Source: Streptomyces diastaticus subsp. diastaticus
GTDB lineage: Bacteria > Actinomycetota > Actinomycetes > Streptomycetales > Streptomycetaceae
DNA length: 64,000 nt
NCBI RefSeq assembly: GCF_011170125.1
Contig: NZ_BLLN01000003.1
Coordinates: forward strand, 1,746,501 to 1,810,500
Direction: 5' to 3'
Shown here piece by piece: positions 53,284-62,950 of this stretch; positions within the stretch are counted from its first letter, which is position 1; each line of letters begins with the position of its first letter. The notes below the pieces were generated by a model that saw nothing but the letters and a program-made list of their open reading frames with translations, was not told where the DNA came from and did not search any database. Made by a program: the position numbers and the translations under genes.

Positions 53284-56187
53284 ATGCCGCCCATCGAGCT
53301 TCCGCTCCTGGAGCGCGACCGTGAACAGGCCGCCCTCTCCGCCGTGATCGGGGAGCTCCGGTCCGGGCGCCCCGCGGTGGTCACCGTGACGGGAGAACCC
53401 GGACTCGGCCAGAACGACCTGCTGCGCTGGGCCGCCGAGCACGCCCGGGAGGCGGGCCTGCGCGTCCTGACCGCCCACGCCACCCCCGCCGAGCACGAGG
53501 TGCGCTACGGCGTGGTGGCTCAGCTCCTCGCGGCGGAGAACCGCGCGCTGGCCTCCCGGTTGTTCCTCACCGAGGAACAACCGGGAGGCCTGCCGGGGCT
53601 CAACGGCCTGCTCGCCGCCGCCCGGCACCGGCCCACCCTGCTGGTGGTGCGCGACACGCAGTGGCTCGACCCGGCCTCCCTGCGGTGGCTGGAAGCCCTC
53701 GTCCGCCGGCTGCCCCGGTCCTCCACGGCCCTGCTCACCAGCACCACCGGCACCGCCCTCGCCCGGCCCGAGTGGAACGTCGGCACACCCCTGACCGGAC
53801 TGGCCACCACCATCGAACTCGCCTTGCCGCCCCTCACCTCCAGCGGCACCGCCACCGCCGTCCTGGAGGTGTTCGAAGTCCCCGGGGACCCCGCCTTCAC
53901 GGAGGTCCTCGCCGAGGCCACCCGGGGCATCCCGGCCGTCGTCCACGACGTGCTGGACCGTTTCGCCCGCGCCGGACACCGCCCCAGCGCCGATCTCATC
54001 GGCCCGCTGCGCACGCTCACCGCCGAGGTCATCGGCGACCACGCCGCCCGCGCTCTGAGCGACCTGCGCGACCCCGCCGCGGTCGACGCCCTGCGCGCCC
54101 TCGCCGTCTGCGGCGACCTGCTCGACTTCCCGCTGGTCTGCACCCTCGCCGGGCCGCACGCCGTCTCCGAGTCCCGGCTGCGTGCCGCGCTGGTGGCCAG
54201 CGGCCTGACCACCCTCCGCGACGGCTCCCCACGCGTCCAGGACGCGGTCGTGCGTGCCCGCATCCTGGAGGAGATGCCCGCCGCCGCCCGCGCCGAGCTG
54301 TACGCGTGCGCCGCCGCCCTCGCCCAGCGCGTCGCCGCCGACGACCAGGGCATCGCCGACCTCCTGCTGCCGGCCCGGCCCATCGGAGACCCCTGGGCCG
54401 TCGACACCCTGCGGCGCGGCTTCACCTCCGCCCTGCGCGTCGGGCGGCGCGACCAGGCGGTCGCCTACCTGGCCCGGGCCCTCGACGAACCCCTGCGCCC
54501 CGTGGAGCGGGCGCGCATCGAGTTCCAGCTCGCCTCCGTGGAGATGGTCACCGCCCCCGCCGCCGCGGAGCGCCGCCTGAGCGGCCTCACCCGTGCCCCG
54601 GGCTCCGGACTGCGTGCCCGCGCCACGGACCTGTGTCTGCTGGGCGGCGACACCCGCTCGGCCCGTCACGCGCTCGCCGGTACCATCGACTCGCCCAGCG
54701 CGGCCCCCGAACCGCGCCGCGGCACAGCCGGCGCCCCGCACCTGCCCGGTACGGTCCACGCCCACGACACCGCCCGGCCCCCCGTCCCCGAGCGCACCGG
54801 AGGCCGCGGCAGGGGCGGGCCCGGCGAGAATCCCGCCGACGCCGAGCGCGACGAACTGACCGTCCTGTGCCGGGTCGCGTACTTCCTCCGCCACGAGGAC
54901 GCCGAACTCGACGTGCTCCCTGTCCCCGCTCTGCCCGATGCCGTGCACAATCCGGCCGTCGCCGGAATCTGGGCCTGGGAGCACGGCGTGGTCGGTCTCC
55001 ACCGCGAGGAGGTGCGCCGGCTCGCCCGGTCCGCCTTCGTCCCCGGCGCCTTCGGACGGCCGCTCCTCGTGGTGCCCCGGCTGCTCGGCTGCCGCGCCCT
55101 CCTGCTCACCGACGACGGCGACGAGGCGGAGAACCACCTCGGCGCCCTGCTGGACGAGGCCCGCCGGGAACGCGCGGCCATCTCGGTGGCCCACATCCTC
55201 ACCGTCCGCGCCGAACTCCACATCCGCCACGGCCGCCCCGACGCCGCGGCCCGGGACCTCGCGGCGGCCGAGGCAGAGCTGCCCCTCGAGCGGCTGCACC
55301 CGCTGTTCCTCCCGTACTGGCTCGCGCTCACCATGATCACCGATCTCCAGAACGGCCACGTCGGCCGGGCCCGCGAGACCGCCGCCCGCCCCCTGCCGCC
55401 GCTCGCCCACGAGAGCGCCACCGCCGCCCAGTTCCTCTTCGCCCGCGGCGTGCTGGCCCGGACCGACGACGATCCGCAGCAGGCACGGGAGTACTTCCGG
55501 GCCTGTGGGCGCCGACTGCTCCAGCACGGCTGCGTCAACCCCGCCGTCCAGCCCTGGCGTTCTCTCGCCGCCGAGGCCGCCCACGCCCTCGGCGACACCG
55601 AGGAGGCGCGGCGGCTGGCCGGCGAGGAACTCCGCCTCGCCCGCCGCTGGGGGGCGCCCAGCCCCCTCGGCCGCGCCCAGCTCAGCCTCGCCCTGATCCG
55701 TGAGGAGGACCGGGTCGAGAACCTGCGCACCGCCGTCGCCACGCTCGGCGAAGCCCCGGCCCGCACCGCGTACACCCGCGCCGTCCTCGAACTGGCCCAG
55801 GCCCGGAGCGCGGGGGACCCGCGCGGACCCGCCCTGGCGCTCGGCGCGGGGGCGGCGGCCCCGCCCGTGAGCGGGCACCCCCTCGGCGCCCCCGTCATGC
55901 CGACGGCACAGCGCTCCTGGGGGCCGGCCGGCCCGCCCCTCGTCCAGCCGGCACGAAGCGGCTCGCGCGCCCCGGAGCGGGCGCCGGCCGCCTTGCGCGG
56001 GCTGAGCGCCGCCGAACGTGAGACGGCCCTCCTCGCCGCCCGGGGAATGGGCAACCGGGACATCGCCTCGGAACTCGCGGTGACCACCCGCACCGTGGAA
56101 CTGCGCCTCAGCGGTGTCTACCGCAAGCTCCGCCTCCGCGGACGTGAGGAACTGCGCGCACTCGTCAAAGAATCGGAGGGCAGTTGA
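53284..56187 (+). CDS. fscRIII: LAL-family regulator with degenerate ATP site, FscRIII-like
   Basis: About 967 residues from the ATG at 53284; an in-frame ATG at 53269 adds five residues, and neither has a good ribosome site. An upstream ATG at 53203 would overlap fscRIV and put a TTA (Leu) codon at 53239-53241 into the gene. The P-loop position reads GEPGLGQND: the Walker A Lys is Gln43 and the following Thr is Asn. Walker B reads LLVVRDTQW, with Arg123 replacing the first Asp. Two low-complexity Pro/Gly/Arg-rich linkers occur near residues 470-525 and 850-905. The C-terminal LuxR HTH ([15 protein letters not shown] ... [17 protein letters not shown]) looks intact. It lies 58 bp after fscRIV and 4 bp before fscRII. 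Confidence 0.9.
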   Translation: MPPIELPLLERDREQAALSAVIGELRSGRPAVVTVTGEPGLGQNDLLRWAAEHAREAGLRVLTAHATPAEHEVRYGVVAQLLAAENRALASRLFLTEEQPGGLPGLNGLLAAARHRPTLLVVRDTQWLDPASLRWLEALVRRLPRSSTALLTSTTGTALARPEWNVGTPLTGLATTIELALPPLTSSGTATAVLEVFEVPGDPAFTEVLAEATRGIPAVVHDVLDRFARAGHRPSADLIGPLRTLTAEVIGDHAARALSDLRDPAAVDALRALAVCGDLLDFPLVCTLAGPHAVSESRLRAALVASGLTTLRDGSPRVQDAVVRARILEEMPAAARAELYACAAALAQRVAADDQGIADLLLPARPIGDPWAVDTLRRGFTSALRVGRRDQAVAYLARALDEPLRPVERARIEFQLASVEMVTAPAAAERRLSGLTRAPGSGLRARATDLCLLGGDTRSARHALAGTIDSPSAAPEPRRGTAGAPHLPGTVHAHDTARPPVPERTGGRGRGGPGENPADAERDELTVLCRVAYFLRHEDAELDVLPVPALPDAVHNPAVAGIWAWEHGVVGLHREEVRRLARSAFVPGAFGRPLLVVPRLLGCRALLLTDDGDEAENHLGALLDEARRERAAISVAHILTVRAELHIRHGRPDAAARDLAAAEAELPLERLHPLFLPYWLALTMITDLQNGHVGRARETAARPLPPLAHESATAAQFLFARGVLARTDDDPQQAREYFRACGRRLLQHGCVNPAVQPWRSLAAEAAHALGDTEEARRLAGEELRLARRWGAPSPLGRAQLSLALIREEDRVENLRTAVATLGEAPARTAYTRAVLELAQARSAGDPRGPALALGAGAAAPPVSGHPLGAPVMPTAQRSWGPAGPPLVQPARSGSRAPERAPAALRGLSAAERETALLAARGMGNRDIASELAVTTRTVELRLSGVYRKLRLRGREELRALVKESEGS

Positions 56188-56191
56188 CCGC

Positions 56192-59017
56192 ATGCTGCTG
56201 GAGCGCAACACCGAGATCGCCCTGGTCGACGCCGCACTCGGCGCCGCGGCCGAAGGCAGGTCGTCCCTGGTCCTGCTCACCGGGCCGCTCGGCATCGGCC
56301 GCTCCGCCCTGCTCCAACGGCTCTCCGGCCTCGCAGAGGACCAGGACGACGTCCGTGTGCTGCGGGCCAACGCGGCACCGATGGAACAGGACTTCGCCTT
56401 CGGCGTCGTACGGCAGCTCTTCGAGACGCTGCTGAACGACTCGCCCGAGGACGTCCTCGACCGCTGGATGGACGCCCACGCCTCCTTCGCCCGCCACGTC
56501 CTGGCCGACGACGCCGCGCCATCCGGCGCCGACCAGGCGATCGCCGCCACCGAGGCCGTCCTGCACGGACTGCTCTCCCTGCTCGTCAACGTCAGCGCCG
56601 ACAACCGCCTGCTGATCCTCGTCGACGACCTGCAATGGTCCGACGTGCCCTCGCTGCGCTGGCTCACCTTCCTCGCCAACCGGCTGCACGGACTGCGGGC
56701 CGTCGTCGTCTGCGCCCTGCGCGACGGGGACCCCCGCAGCCACCACACGCTGGTCCGCGAGATCCGCGAGGCCGCCACCCAGACCCTGCGCCCGGCCTCC
56801 CTCAGCCGGGAGGCCACCCGCACGCTGGTCCACGCCCGGTTCGGGGAGGCGGGCGACGAGGAGTTCGTCCGGGCCTGCCACGAGGTGTCCGTCGGCAACC
56901 CCCTCTTCCTCCTCTCGACCCTCAACACGGGGCTTCTCGGCCACCGGCCCCTGGCCGAACACGCCGAGGAGGCACGCCTGCTGCGCCCCTCTCAGCTCCG
57001 TGAACGCCTCGCCAGCATCCTGCGCACCCAGCCCGCCCCGGTCCGTGCCCTCGCCGCGGCCATCGCCGTCCTCGGCGAGCAGAGCGACCCCAAGACCCTC
57101 TCCCAGCTCGCCGGACTCGACCCGATCGGCTACTCCGGGGCCCTTCGCACCCTGGGCGCGCTCGGTGCCCTCGCGGCCCCGGACGAACCGCGTTTCGTCC
57201 ACCGCTCCGTCCGGGACGCCGCCGAGTCCACCCTCACCATGGTCCAGCGGGAGCGGATGCACGACGAGGCCGCCGCCCTGCTGTACACCGCCGGGTTCCC
57301 GGCCGAACAGGTCGCCGCGCAGCTCATGGCCGTGGTCACGCGACGCCAGCCGTGGGCCGTGGACGTCCTGCGCGCCGCCGCCGACACCGCGCTGCGCCGC
57401 GGAGCACCGGACACCGCCGCCGGCTATCTGCGCCGTGCGCTGCTGGACAGCACCGCGGCAGGCGTGGACCGCGCCCGCCTGCTCGTCGAACTCGGCACTG
57501 CCGAGAGGGGGTTCGACCCCCTGGCGTGCGAACGCCACATCGCCCAGGCGATGACCCTGCTGCCCGGCCCCCGAGACAGAGCCGTCGCCGCGCTGCGCCT
57601 CTCGCCGACCCCGCTCGGCCCCGCCCCGCTCACCGTCGTCGACCTGCTGCGCCAGGCCGCCGAGGGCCTCGGTCCCGCCGACCTGCTCACCGGCCCCGAC
57701 CGCGACCTCGCGCTGCGCCTGGAGGCCAGGCTGCGCCACTGCGGGCACGAGGACCCCTACGAGCTGGCCGCCTCCGCCGACCGGTTGAAGGAGCTGGGCC
57801 CCGAGCCGCCGGTCGACACCGGGGCCGAGCGGGAGCTGACGATCGCCCTGCTCGGCGCCGCGACCCTCGGCTGCCACCTGCCCGCCTCCGAGGTGGTGCG
57901 CCTCGCCGGACGTGTCCTCGACCGCGAGCCCGCCACCTCCGCCCGGGTCCACTCGACCCTCCCGCTGGCGATCATCACGATGATCGCCGCCGACTCGCTG
58001 GAGGCCGTCGACTCCTGGCTCGCCGTCGAGCACCGCGCCCACGCGCAGGGGACCACCCCCGCCAACGCGCTGGTCCACATCGAGCAGGCCCTCGTCCACC
58101 TCGGCCGCGGCCGGCTCGCCCAGGCCCGGGAGCAGTCCGAGACGGCCCTCGGCATGACCGAGTCCGCCGACCACGGCCTGGGCACCGCGGCCACTCTGAC
58201 GCACGCCATCGTCGCCCTGGAGTCCCGCGATCCCTCGCTCGCCCAGAAGGTGCTGCGGCGCGCGAGCCGCATCCGGCCGCAGGGCCTGACCCTCACCGGC
58301 ATCCTGCGCCTGCTGGAGGCCACCGGCGAGATCGCCGCGGGCGACCACACCGGCGCCGTCGACTCCCTGCACTCCTGCGGCCGCCAGTTGGAGGCCGCGG
58401 GCTGGCTCAACCCGGTCCTCTTCCCCTGGCGCCCCTGGGCCGTCGGCGTCCACCGCCGCCTGGGCGACGTACGCACCGCCCGGAGCCTCGCCGAGGAGGA
58501 GTACGCGCGCGCCGAACAGTGGGGCGCTCCCGTCGGCGTCGGCCGTGCGCTGCGGCTGCTCGGCCGTCTGGAGGACGGCGGCCGGGGCACCGCCCTGCTG
58601 CGCGAGGCCGTCACCGTGCTGCGCGGCTCCGCCAGCCAGCTCGAACTGGCCCGTGCGCTGCTCTCCCTCGCCGAACGCCTGGGCGGTGGCCCCGAACCCG
58701 AGGCGTTCGCCAGGGAAGCCGCCACCCTGGCCATCGCCTGCGGCGCCCCAGGCCTCGCCGAGCGGGCGGCGCGCGGCGCCGGCGACCGCTCCGCTCCGCC
58801 GCTCACGCCGGAGAACGCGCTCACGCCGACCGAGCGCCGCGTGGTCGGCTTCGCGTGCCGGGGGCTGACGAACCAGGAGATCGCGGCCGCCCTCCAAGTC
58901 AGCTCGCGTGCCGTCGAGAAGCACCTGACCCACGCCTACCGGCGACTGGGCATCTCCGGCCGCCAGGAACTGATCGCCCTCTTCTCCCGTACGGAATTCA
59001 CGGGGGTCGGCGAGTAA
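56192..59017 (+). CDS. fscRII: LAL-family regulator with Arg in the P-loop, FscRII-like
   Basis: 941 residues from the ATG at 56192, with GGAGGG about 12 bases upstream inside the end of fscRIII; the 4-bp gap suggests translational coupling. The P-loop reads GPLGIGRSA, with Arg37 in place of the Walker A Lys, while Walker [11 protein letters not shown] is normal. A long helical region leads to a C-terminal LuxR HTH ([15 protein letters not shown] ... [19 protein letters not shown]). It is the last of the three LAL genes, and a hairpin follows the stop. Function as an activator of polyene genes is inferred from FR-008 and other polyene clusters. Confidence 0.92.
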   Translation: MLLERNTEIALVDAALGAAAEGRSSLVLLTGPLGIGRSALLQRLSGLAEDQDDVRVLRANAAPMEQDFAFGVVRQLFETLLNDSPEDVLDRWMDAHASFARHVLADDAAPSGADQAIAATEAVLHGLLSLLVNVSADNRLLILVDDLQWSDVPSLRWLTFLANRLHGLRAVVVCALRDGDPRSHHTLVREIREAATQTLRPASLSREATRTLVHARFGEAGDEEFVRACHEVSVGNPLFLLSTLNTGLLGHRPLAEHAEEARLLRPSQLRERLASILRTQPAPVRALAAAIAVLGEQSDPKTLSQLAGLDPIGYSGALRTLGALGALAAPDEPRFVHRSVRDAAESTLTMVQRERMHDEAAALLYTAGFPAEQVAAQLMAVVTRRQPWAVDVLRAAADTALRRGAPDTAAGYLRRALLDSTAAGVDRARLLVELGTAERGFDPLACERHIAQAMTLLPGPRDRAVAALRLSPTPLGPAPLTVVDLLRQAAEGLGPADLLTGPDRDLALRLEARLRHCGHEDPYELAASADRLKELGPEPPVDTGAERELTIALLGAATLGCHLPASEVVRLAGRVLDREPATSARVHSTLPLAIITMIAADSLEAVDSWLAVEHRAHAQGTTPANALVHIEQALVHLGRGRLAQAREQSETALGMTESADHGLGTAATLTHAIVALESRDPSLAQKVLRRASRIRPQGLTLTGILRLLEATGEIAAGDHTGAVDSLHSCGRQLEAAGWLNPVLFPWRPWAVGVHRRLGDVRTARSLAEEEYARAEQWGAPVGVGRALRLLGRLEDGGRGTALLREAVTVLRGSASQLELARALLSLAERLGGGPEPEAFAREAATLAIACGAPGLAERAARGAGDRSAPPLTPENALTPTERRVVGFACRGLTNQEIAAALQVSSRAVEKHLTHAYRRLGISGRQELIALFSRTEFTGVGE

Positions 59018-59034
59018 TACGCCGCACGGGAAAC

Positions 59035-59077
59035 GCCCGGGACTCGTTCCGCCGAACATTCGGAGACGGTCCCGGGC
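59035..59077 (+). terminator. Hairpin after fscRII
   Basis: GCCCGGGAC (59035-59043) pairs with GTCCCGGGC (59069-59077). Inside the loop a second small stem, CCGAA/TTCGG, can form. It lies 18 bp after the fscRII stop and likely ends the fscRIV-fscRIII-fscRII transcript. Confidence 0.65.
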
Positions 59078-59389
59078 ATTCGTGCTTCTCCGGCAGGGTG
59101 AGGCCCGGAGGATCCGAAGGCCGTGGAACTGTCGCTTGTGACCCCATCCGGAAAATGGGCGACGTGTGGCATCATCTCTGCGGCGCGAGGGGAACATTCC
59201 ACGACACGATAAGGGCTTTCCGGCCCCGATCCGGGGGCCGTTCGCCGCACGCGGTCCGTCCCGGCAGGTCGACGAGGTACCGAACGGTGGGTCGCGGACA
59301 CCGAACCCCCTCCGGCCGAACCTCTTCGGTACGGGACCGTACCCACCGAAGGGGACACCACAGTATTGCCCGGTCAGCCCCGGTGCGCG
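59078..59389. other. Gene-free region upstream of the fscRI promoter, with nested inverted repeats
   Basis: No gene seen. At 59285-59351 several inverted repeats overlap and exclude each other: CGGTGGGT (59285-59292) with ACCCACCG (59341-59348), CTTCGGT (59324-59330) with ACCGAAG (59345-59351), and GGTACGG/CCGTACC (59328-59343). A short CGGCCCC/GGGGCCG hairpin lies at 59221-59240. Such a patch just ahead of a regulator promoter could be a protein-binding site. Confidence 0.5.
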
Positions 59390-59419
59390 TTGACCCGTCG
59401 ACAGCGGTGTTCATAGGAT
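59390..59419 (+). promoter_or_regulatory. Likely vegetative-type promoter of fscRI
   Basis: TTGACC (59390-59395), an 18-bp spacer, then TAGGAT (59414-59419): a good match to the HrdB-type -35/-10 pattern, in an AT-richer patch. It leaves a leader of about 125 nt before the ATG at 59550. A 9-of-10 match to the AdpA consensus TGGCSNGWWY (TGGCGCGGTC) lies in the leader at 59466-59475; this short motif may be chance. Confidence 0.6.
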
Positions 59420-59549
59420 CCAAAACATCTTCTTTCTCGCCGCTTTCCCTTTCTCAAGGGTCCTCTGGCGCGGTCCCCTCTTCTTGTGTGCGGCTCGCGT
59501 CACCCCTCCCCCCGTAATTGCGCAACGAAGAAGGGTCACGAGTTCCTTG

Positions 59550-60245
59550 ATGCCCGCCACCCCCCACAGCACGCTCATGGAGCCCGCGCGGACGGCCGAT
59601 CCGGCCGGTTCCCCGGAGCAGGCCGCCGTCCTCACGGACGGGTTCGACCAGGCCGGCGCCTACGTCGCCTGCCTCGACCCGTCCCTCACCATCCAGCAGG
59701 TCAACCAGGAGTTCGACCGCCGCTTCGGCGGACCGTCCGCCGAACTCTGCGGCAGTCGTTTCTGCGACCTCGTCCACCCGAGCGTCCAGCAGCCCCTCAA
59801 GCATCAGTTCGCGCGGATGCTGGAGGGCAAGCGGCACCGCTTCACCACCGAGGTCATCGCGGTCGGCCAGGAACGCGCCGCGTCCACCCTGCCGCTGAAC
59901 GCCCTGGCGGTCCGCGGTGGACGCACGCCCGAGGTGGCCGCGATCCTCGTGGTGATGAACGCCGCGGACGAGCGGACCGGGGAGGCGGACGTCATGGCGC
60001 CGCGCAAGAAGCTCCTCAGCGAGATCGACGCGCGCATCCTGGAGGGCATAGCCGCCGGGGTCTCCACCATTCCGCTCGCCTCACGCCTCTACCTCAGTCG
60101 CCAGGGAGTGGAGTACCACGTCACCGGGCTGCTCCGTAAGCTCAAGGTGCCCAACCGGGCGGCCCTCGTCTCCCGCGCCTACTCCATGGGTGTCCTCAAG
60201 GTCGGTACCTGGCCGCCCAAGGTCGTCGAGGACTTCATCAAGTGA
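59550..60245 (+). CDS. fscRI: PAS-LuxR transcriptional activator, FscRI-like (PimM family)
   Basis: 231 residues from the ATG at 59550, with AGAAGG about 15 bases upstream; an internal ATG at 59577 would give 222 residues. An N-terminal PAS sensor domain (about residues 30-125, YVACLDPSLTIQQVNQEF to ILVVMNAADE) is followed by a LuxR HTH at about 155-215 (LEGIAAGVSTIPLASRLYLS ... VEYHVTGLLRKL). This is the PimM/NysRIV/AmphRIV architecture, the central activator of polyene clusters. Two PimM-like operators in this window (42383 and 50167) are its likely targets. It has its own promoter, and pabC follows 112 bp downstream. Confidence 0.94.
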   Translation: MPATPHSTLMEPARTADPAGSPEQAAVLTDGFDQAGAYVACLDPSLTIQQVNQEFDRRFGGPSAELCGSRFCDLVHPSVQQPLKHQFARMLEGKRHRFTTEVIAVGQERAASTLPLNALAVRGGRTPEVAAILVVMNAADERTGEADVMAPRKKLLSEIDARILEGIAAGVSTIPLASRLYLSRQGVEYHVTGLLRKLKVPNRAALVSRAYSMGVLKVGTWPPKVVEDFIK

Positions 60246-60357
60246 CGCGTACGCTGTGTGCTCGCGCCTGCGGCGTCCCCGCCGCCGGCCGGCACCCCGC
60301 TCAGGCCCGTGGGGCGGTCCTCCCACGGTGCGGCGGTCTCAGGGACGGGATGAGGTC

Positions 60358-61131
60358 ATGATCGAACTGGACGGGGAACCCGCCGGGTCCGAGGCGCTGG
60401 CCGCCCTGGCCCTCACCAACTACGGCCACTTCACCACGCTGCTCGTCGAAGACGGCCGGGTGCGCGGGCTCGACCTCCACCTGGAGCGCCTGATCCGCGA
60501 CTGCCGGACCCTCTTCGACGCGGCACTCGACCCCGGCCGGGTACGGGCGCTCGCCCGTCGGGCGGCGCCGGAGCGCGGCCGCCGGACGGTCCGGATCACC
60601 GTGTTCGACCCGGCCCTGAACCTCGGGAGCATCGGCGCACAGGCCCGGCCGCGCGTCCTGGTGACCGCCCGGCCCGCCCCCGGGACGGAACCCGGCCCCC
60701 TGCGGGTACGCTCCGTGGTCCACCGCCGGGACCTCCCCGAGGTCAAGTCGGTCGGCCTGTGCCCCACGCTCCGGCTGCGCCGCCGGGCGCAGCGCGAGGG
60801 CTACGACGACGTGCTGTTCACCGGCTCGGACGGGCAGATCCTGGAGGGCGGCACCTGGAACATCGGCCTGGTGCGGGACGGGCAGGTGGTCTGGCCCGGC
60901 GGCGATGTCCTGGCCGGCACGACCCGGACGCTGCTGCGGCGCGCCGCCGGCGACCCCACCGCCCTGGTCGACCTCTCCGAACTCGACTCGTACGAGGCGG
61001 TGTTCGCGACCAACGCCGCCACCGGGGTCCGCCCCGTCACCGGCATCGACGACCGGGAGTTCCCCGCCGCACACCCCGCGGTGACCCGGCTCGCCGAGAT
61101 CCACCGGGCGCTCCCGTCCACCCCGCTCTGA
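60358..61131 (+). CDS. pabC: 4-amino-4-deoxychorismate lyase PabC (class IV PLP enzyme)
   Basis: 257 residues. It splits pyruvate from aminodeoxychorismate to give p-aminobenzoate, completing the starter pathway begun by PabAB. The class IV aminotransferase fold is recognisable: LHLERL near residue 40, the Schiff-base lysine in EVKSVGL (Lys130), and ILEGGTWNIGLV with the conserved Glu. ATG at 60358 lies just after GATGAGG; the spacing is short and GGGA further up may help. It probably shares a transcript with fscRI. Confidence 0.93.
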   Translation: MIELDGEPAGSEALAALALTNYGHFTTLLVEDGRVRGLDLHLERLIRDCRTLFDAALDPGRVRALARRAAPERGRRTVRITVFDPALNLGSIGAQARPRVLVTARPAPGTEPGPLRVRSVVHRRDLPEVKSVGLCPTLRLRRRAQREGYDDVLFTGSDGQILEGGTWNIGLVRDGQVVWPGGDVLAGTTRTLLRRAAGDPTALVDLSELDSYEAVFATNAATGVRPVTGIDDREFPAAHPAVTRLAEIHRALPSTPL

Positions 61132-61630
61132 CGGGACGGGGGCGAGCTGTTCCGTCACTGTCGCACCTGCGTGCGCGCCCCGCCGAACGGCCGGGACAGG
61201 TGCCGCCGTCCCGCCCGGGACGCGGCGCTGTTCGCCCGTCCGCCCCTGTTCCCGGTCGCCCTCGGACGATCCCTTGGCGAGCTTCCGGGTGAAGGGGCCG
61301 GCGCGGTACGGCATGCAAAGGAAAGGGAAGCGCGGTGGAATGATTTCGTGCGCGTCCGGGCGCGCGGGTGATGCGCGGGCCCCCGGAGAAGGTCCCGCCT
61401 CTCCCGCCGCACTCGGAAGGGCGCGGAGTTCGTGGTATTCGCCCGCATCCGGGGCGACTTGACGGCCCGATGGATCTCTGACGTGCCGGGCGCCCGCCTC
61501 GATAAGGTTTCGCGGGTGCCCGTGCCGCGAACGTAGGCGCAGATGTCCGGGGCGGCGAACGGCCGGCTTGTTCGCCCGTGCGGAAAAGACCGAAACGGGC
61601 ACCGGAAACCGAAGAAATGGGGAGCCAGTC
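61132..61630. other. Gene-free region between pabC and fscO
   Basis: 499 bp without a supported gene; short open frames lack ribosome sites and coding pattern. A hairpin at 61487-61522 (11-bp stem with one G-T pair, 14-nt AT-rich loop) lies 108 bp ahead of fscO and could be a pabC terminator or part of the fscO leader. TTGACG at 61459 has no convincing -10 partner. Confidence 0.5.
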
Positions 61631-62845
61631 ATGCGTGGAGGCAGCGTAGCCGTGGTCGGCGGCAGTATCGCGGGGTGTGCCGCGGCCCTGGCGGCGTCGC
61701 GCGGCGGAGCGGAGAGGATCACCGTCTTCGAACGTGCCGACGCGCGACTCCGCGACAGGGGAGTGGGGATCGGTGTCCACGACGCCCGGTACGCCGAGCT
61801 GCGCGACGCCGGGTACATGGCCGACGAGATGCCGTGGGCGCCGCTGAACCGCCGGGTGTGGAGCGTTCGCGACGGTGACGCCGAGCACGGCAGAGCCATC
61901 GGCACCCAGCCGTTTCCGTTCCGGGCCTACAACTGGGGATCGCTCTGGAGCGAGCTGCGCCGGCGCGTGCCCGACACGGTCAGCTACCGGGCGGGCGCCA
62001 AGGTGGCCGCGGTGGAGCCTGACGGCGACGGGGTGACGGTACGCCTCGCCGACGGACAGCAGGACCACTACGACCTGGTCATCGGCGCCGACGGTTACCG
62101 TTCCGTGGTCCGCGAGGCCATGTACCCGGACACCGGCGCCGCGTACGCCGGGTACATAGGCTGGCGGGGCACGTCCCCGGACGTCTCGGGCCTGCCCTCC
62201 GACGGTCTGGACGCCCACAACATCACCTTCCCCGGCGGCCACTGCATGGCCTACCGCATCCCGGACGGCGCCGGCGGCCACCGCCTCAACTGGGTGCTCT
62301 ACACGGCGCCCCCGCGGATCGACGGCCTCCACCCCGACCTGCGGACCCCCACCTCGCTGCCGCCCGGCCGGCTCAACGCGGAACTGACGGAGCACCTGCG
62401 TGCGCTGGTGGCCGAGCACTTCCCGCCCTTCTGGGCCGCCAAGCTCCTCTCCACCCCGGCCGAGACCACCTTCATCCAGCCCATCTACGACCTGGACGTG
62501 CCGCACTACGCCACCGACCGGATGGTGCTCATCGGCGACGCCGCCAGCGTGGCCCGGCCCCACCTCGGCGCCGGCAGCGTCAAAGCGCTCCAGGACGCCA
62601 CCGCGCTGGAGGCCGCCTGGGTGGCGGGGGACAACTGGAAGGAGATCCTGGAGGGGTACCACGCGGTCCGCGGCCCGGTCGGCACCGCCATGGTGGGGCT
62701 CGCCCGCAGGATGGGCAGCGCCCAGGTCGAGAACACGCCCGACTGGTCCGCGATGGGCCAGCCGGAGTTCGACGCCTGGTGGCAGGAGCAGAACGACGGC
62801 TCCGACCGGCGCAGCGGCTTCGGCGGACACAGTTTGAAGTCCTGA
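61631..62845 (+). CDS. fscO: FAD-dependent monooxygenase, FscO-like
   Basis: 404 residues. Class A flavoprotein hydroxylase fold: dinucleotide-binding start VAVVGGSIAGCAAALA, the DG motif LVIGADGYRSVVRE, and the FAD-ribityl GD motif MVLIGDAASVARPHLGAG. GGGGAG precedes the ATG at 61631 at good spacing. It is transcribed in the same direction as pabC but 499 bp away, and closed off by a very strong terminator. FR-008 has a gene of this type (fscO), but the polyene structure offers no obvious flavin-dependent step, so its substrate is unknown. Candidates are oxidation of the aromatic amine, an epoxidation, or a reaction on another pool. Confidence 0.9.
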   Translation: MRGGSVAVVGGSIAGCAAALAASRGGAERITVFERADARLRDRGVGIGVHDARYAELRDAGYMADEMPWAPLNRRVWSVRDGDAEHGRAIGTQPFPFRAYNWGSLWSELRRRVPDTVSYRAGAKVAAVEPDGDGVTVRLADGQQDHYDLVIGADGYRSVVREAMYPDTGAAYAGYIGWRGTSPDVSGLPSDGLDAHNITFPGGHCMAYRIPDGAGGHRLNWVLYTAPPRIDGLHPDLRTPTSLPPGRLNAELTEHLRALVAEHFPPFWAAKLLSTPAETTFIQPIYDLDVPHYATDRMVLIGDAASVARPHLGAGSVKALQDATALEAAWVAGDNWKEILEGYHAVRGPVGTAMVGLARRMGSAQVENTPDWSAMGQPEFDAWWQEQNDGSDRRSGFGGHSLKS

Positions 62846-62851
62846 CGGACG

Positions 62852-62916
62852 TGAGAGGGCCGGCACGGGAGGGCGCGGCCGGAATGAGGCCGCCCCCTCC
62901 CGTGCCGGCCCTCTCA
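62852..62916. terminator. Strong bidirectional terminator after fscO
   Basis: Perfect 22-bp arms (TGAGAGGGCCGGCACGGGAG onward at 62852-62873, complement at 62895-62916) with an inner 6-bp stem. It starts 6 bp after the fscO stop and serves the convergent livF-like gene too, whose stop is at 62951. Confidence 0.88.
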
Positions 62917-62950
62917 GGGGTGGCCGTCCCCCGCCGCTGCCGCCCGCGCG

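Noticed and set aside
59171..59215. A further PimM-like site in the fscRI upstream region (AAGGGCTTTCC)
   Set aside because: Only about 10 of 16 positions match, which is near chance in this sequence.
61171..61462. Short open frames upstream of fscO
   Set aside because: No ribosome sites, Arg/Pro-rich, and overlapping frames on both strands.
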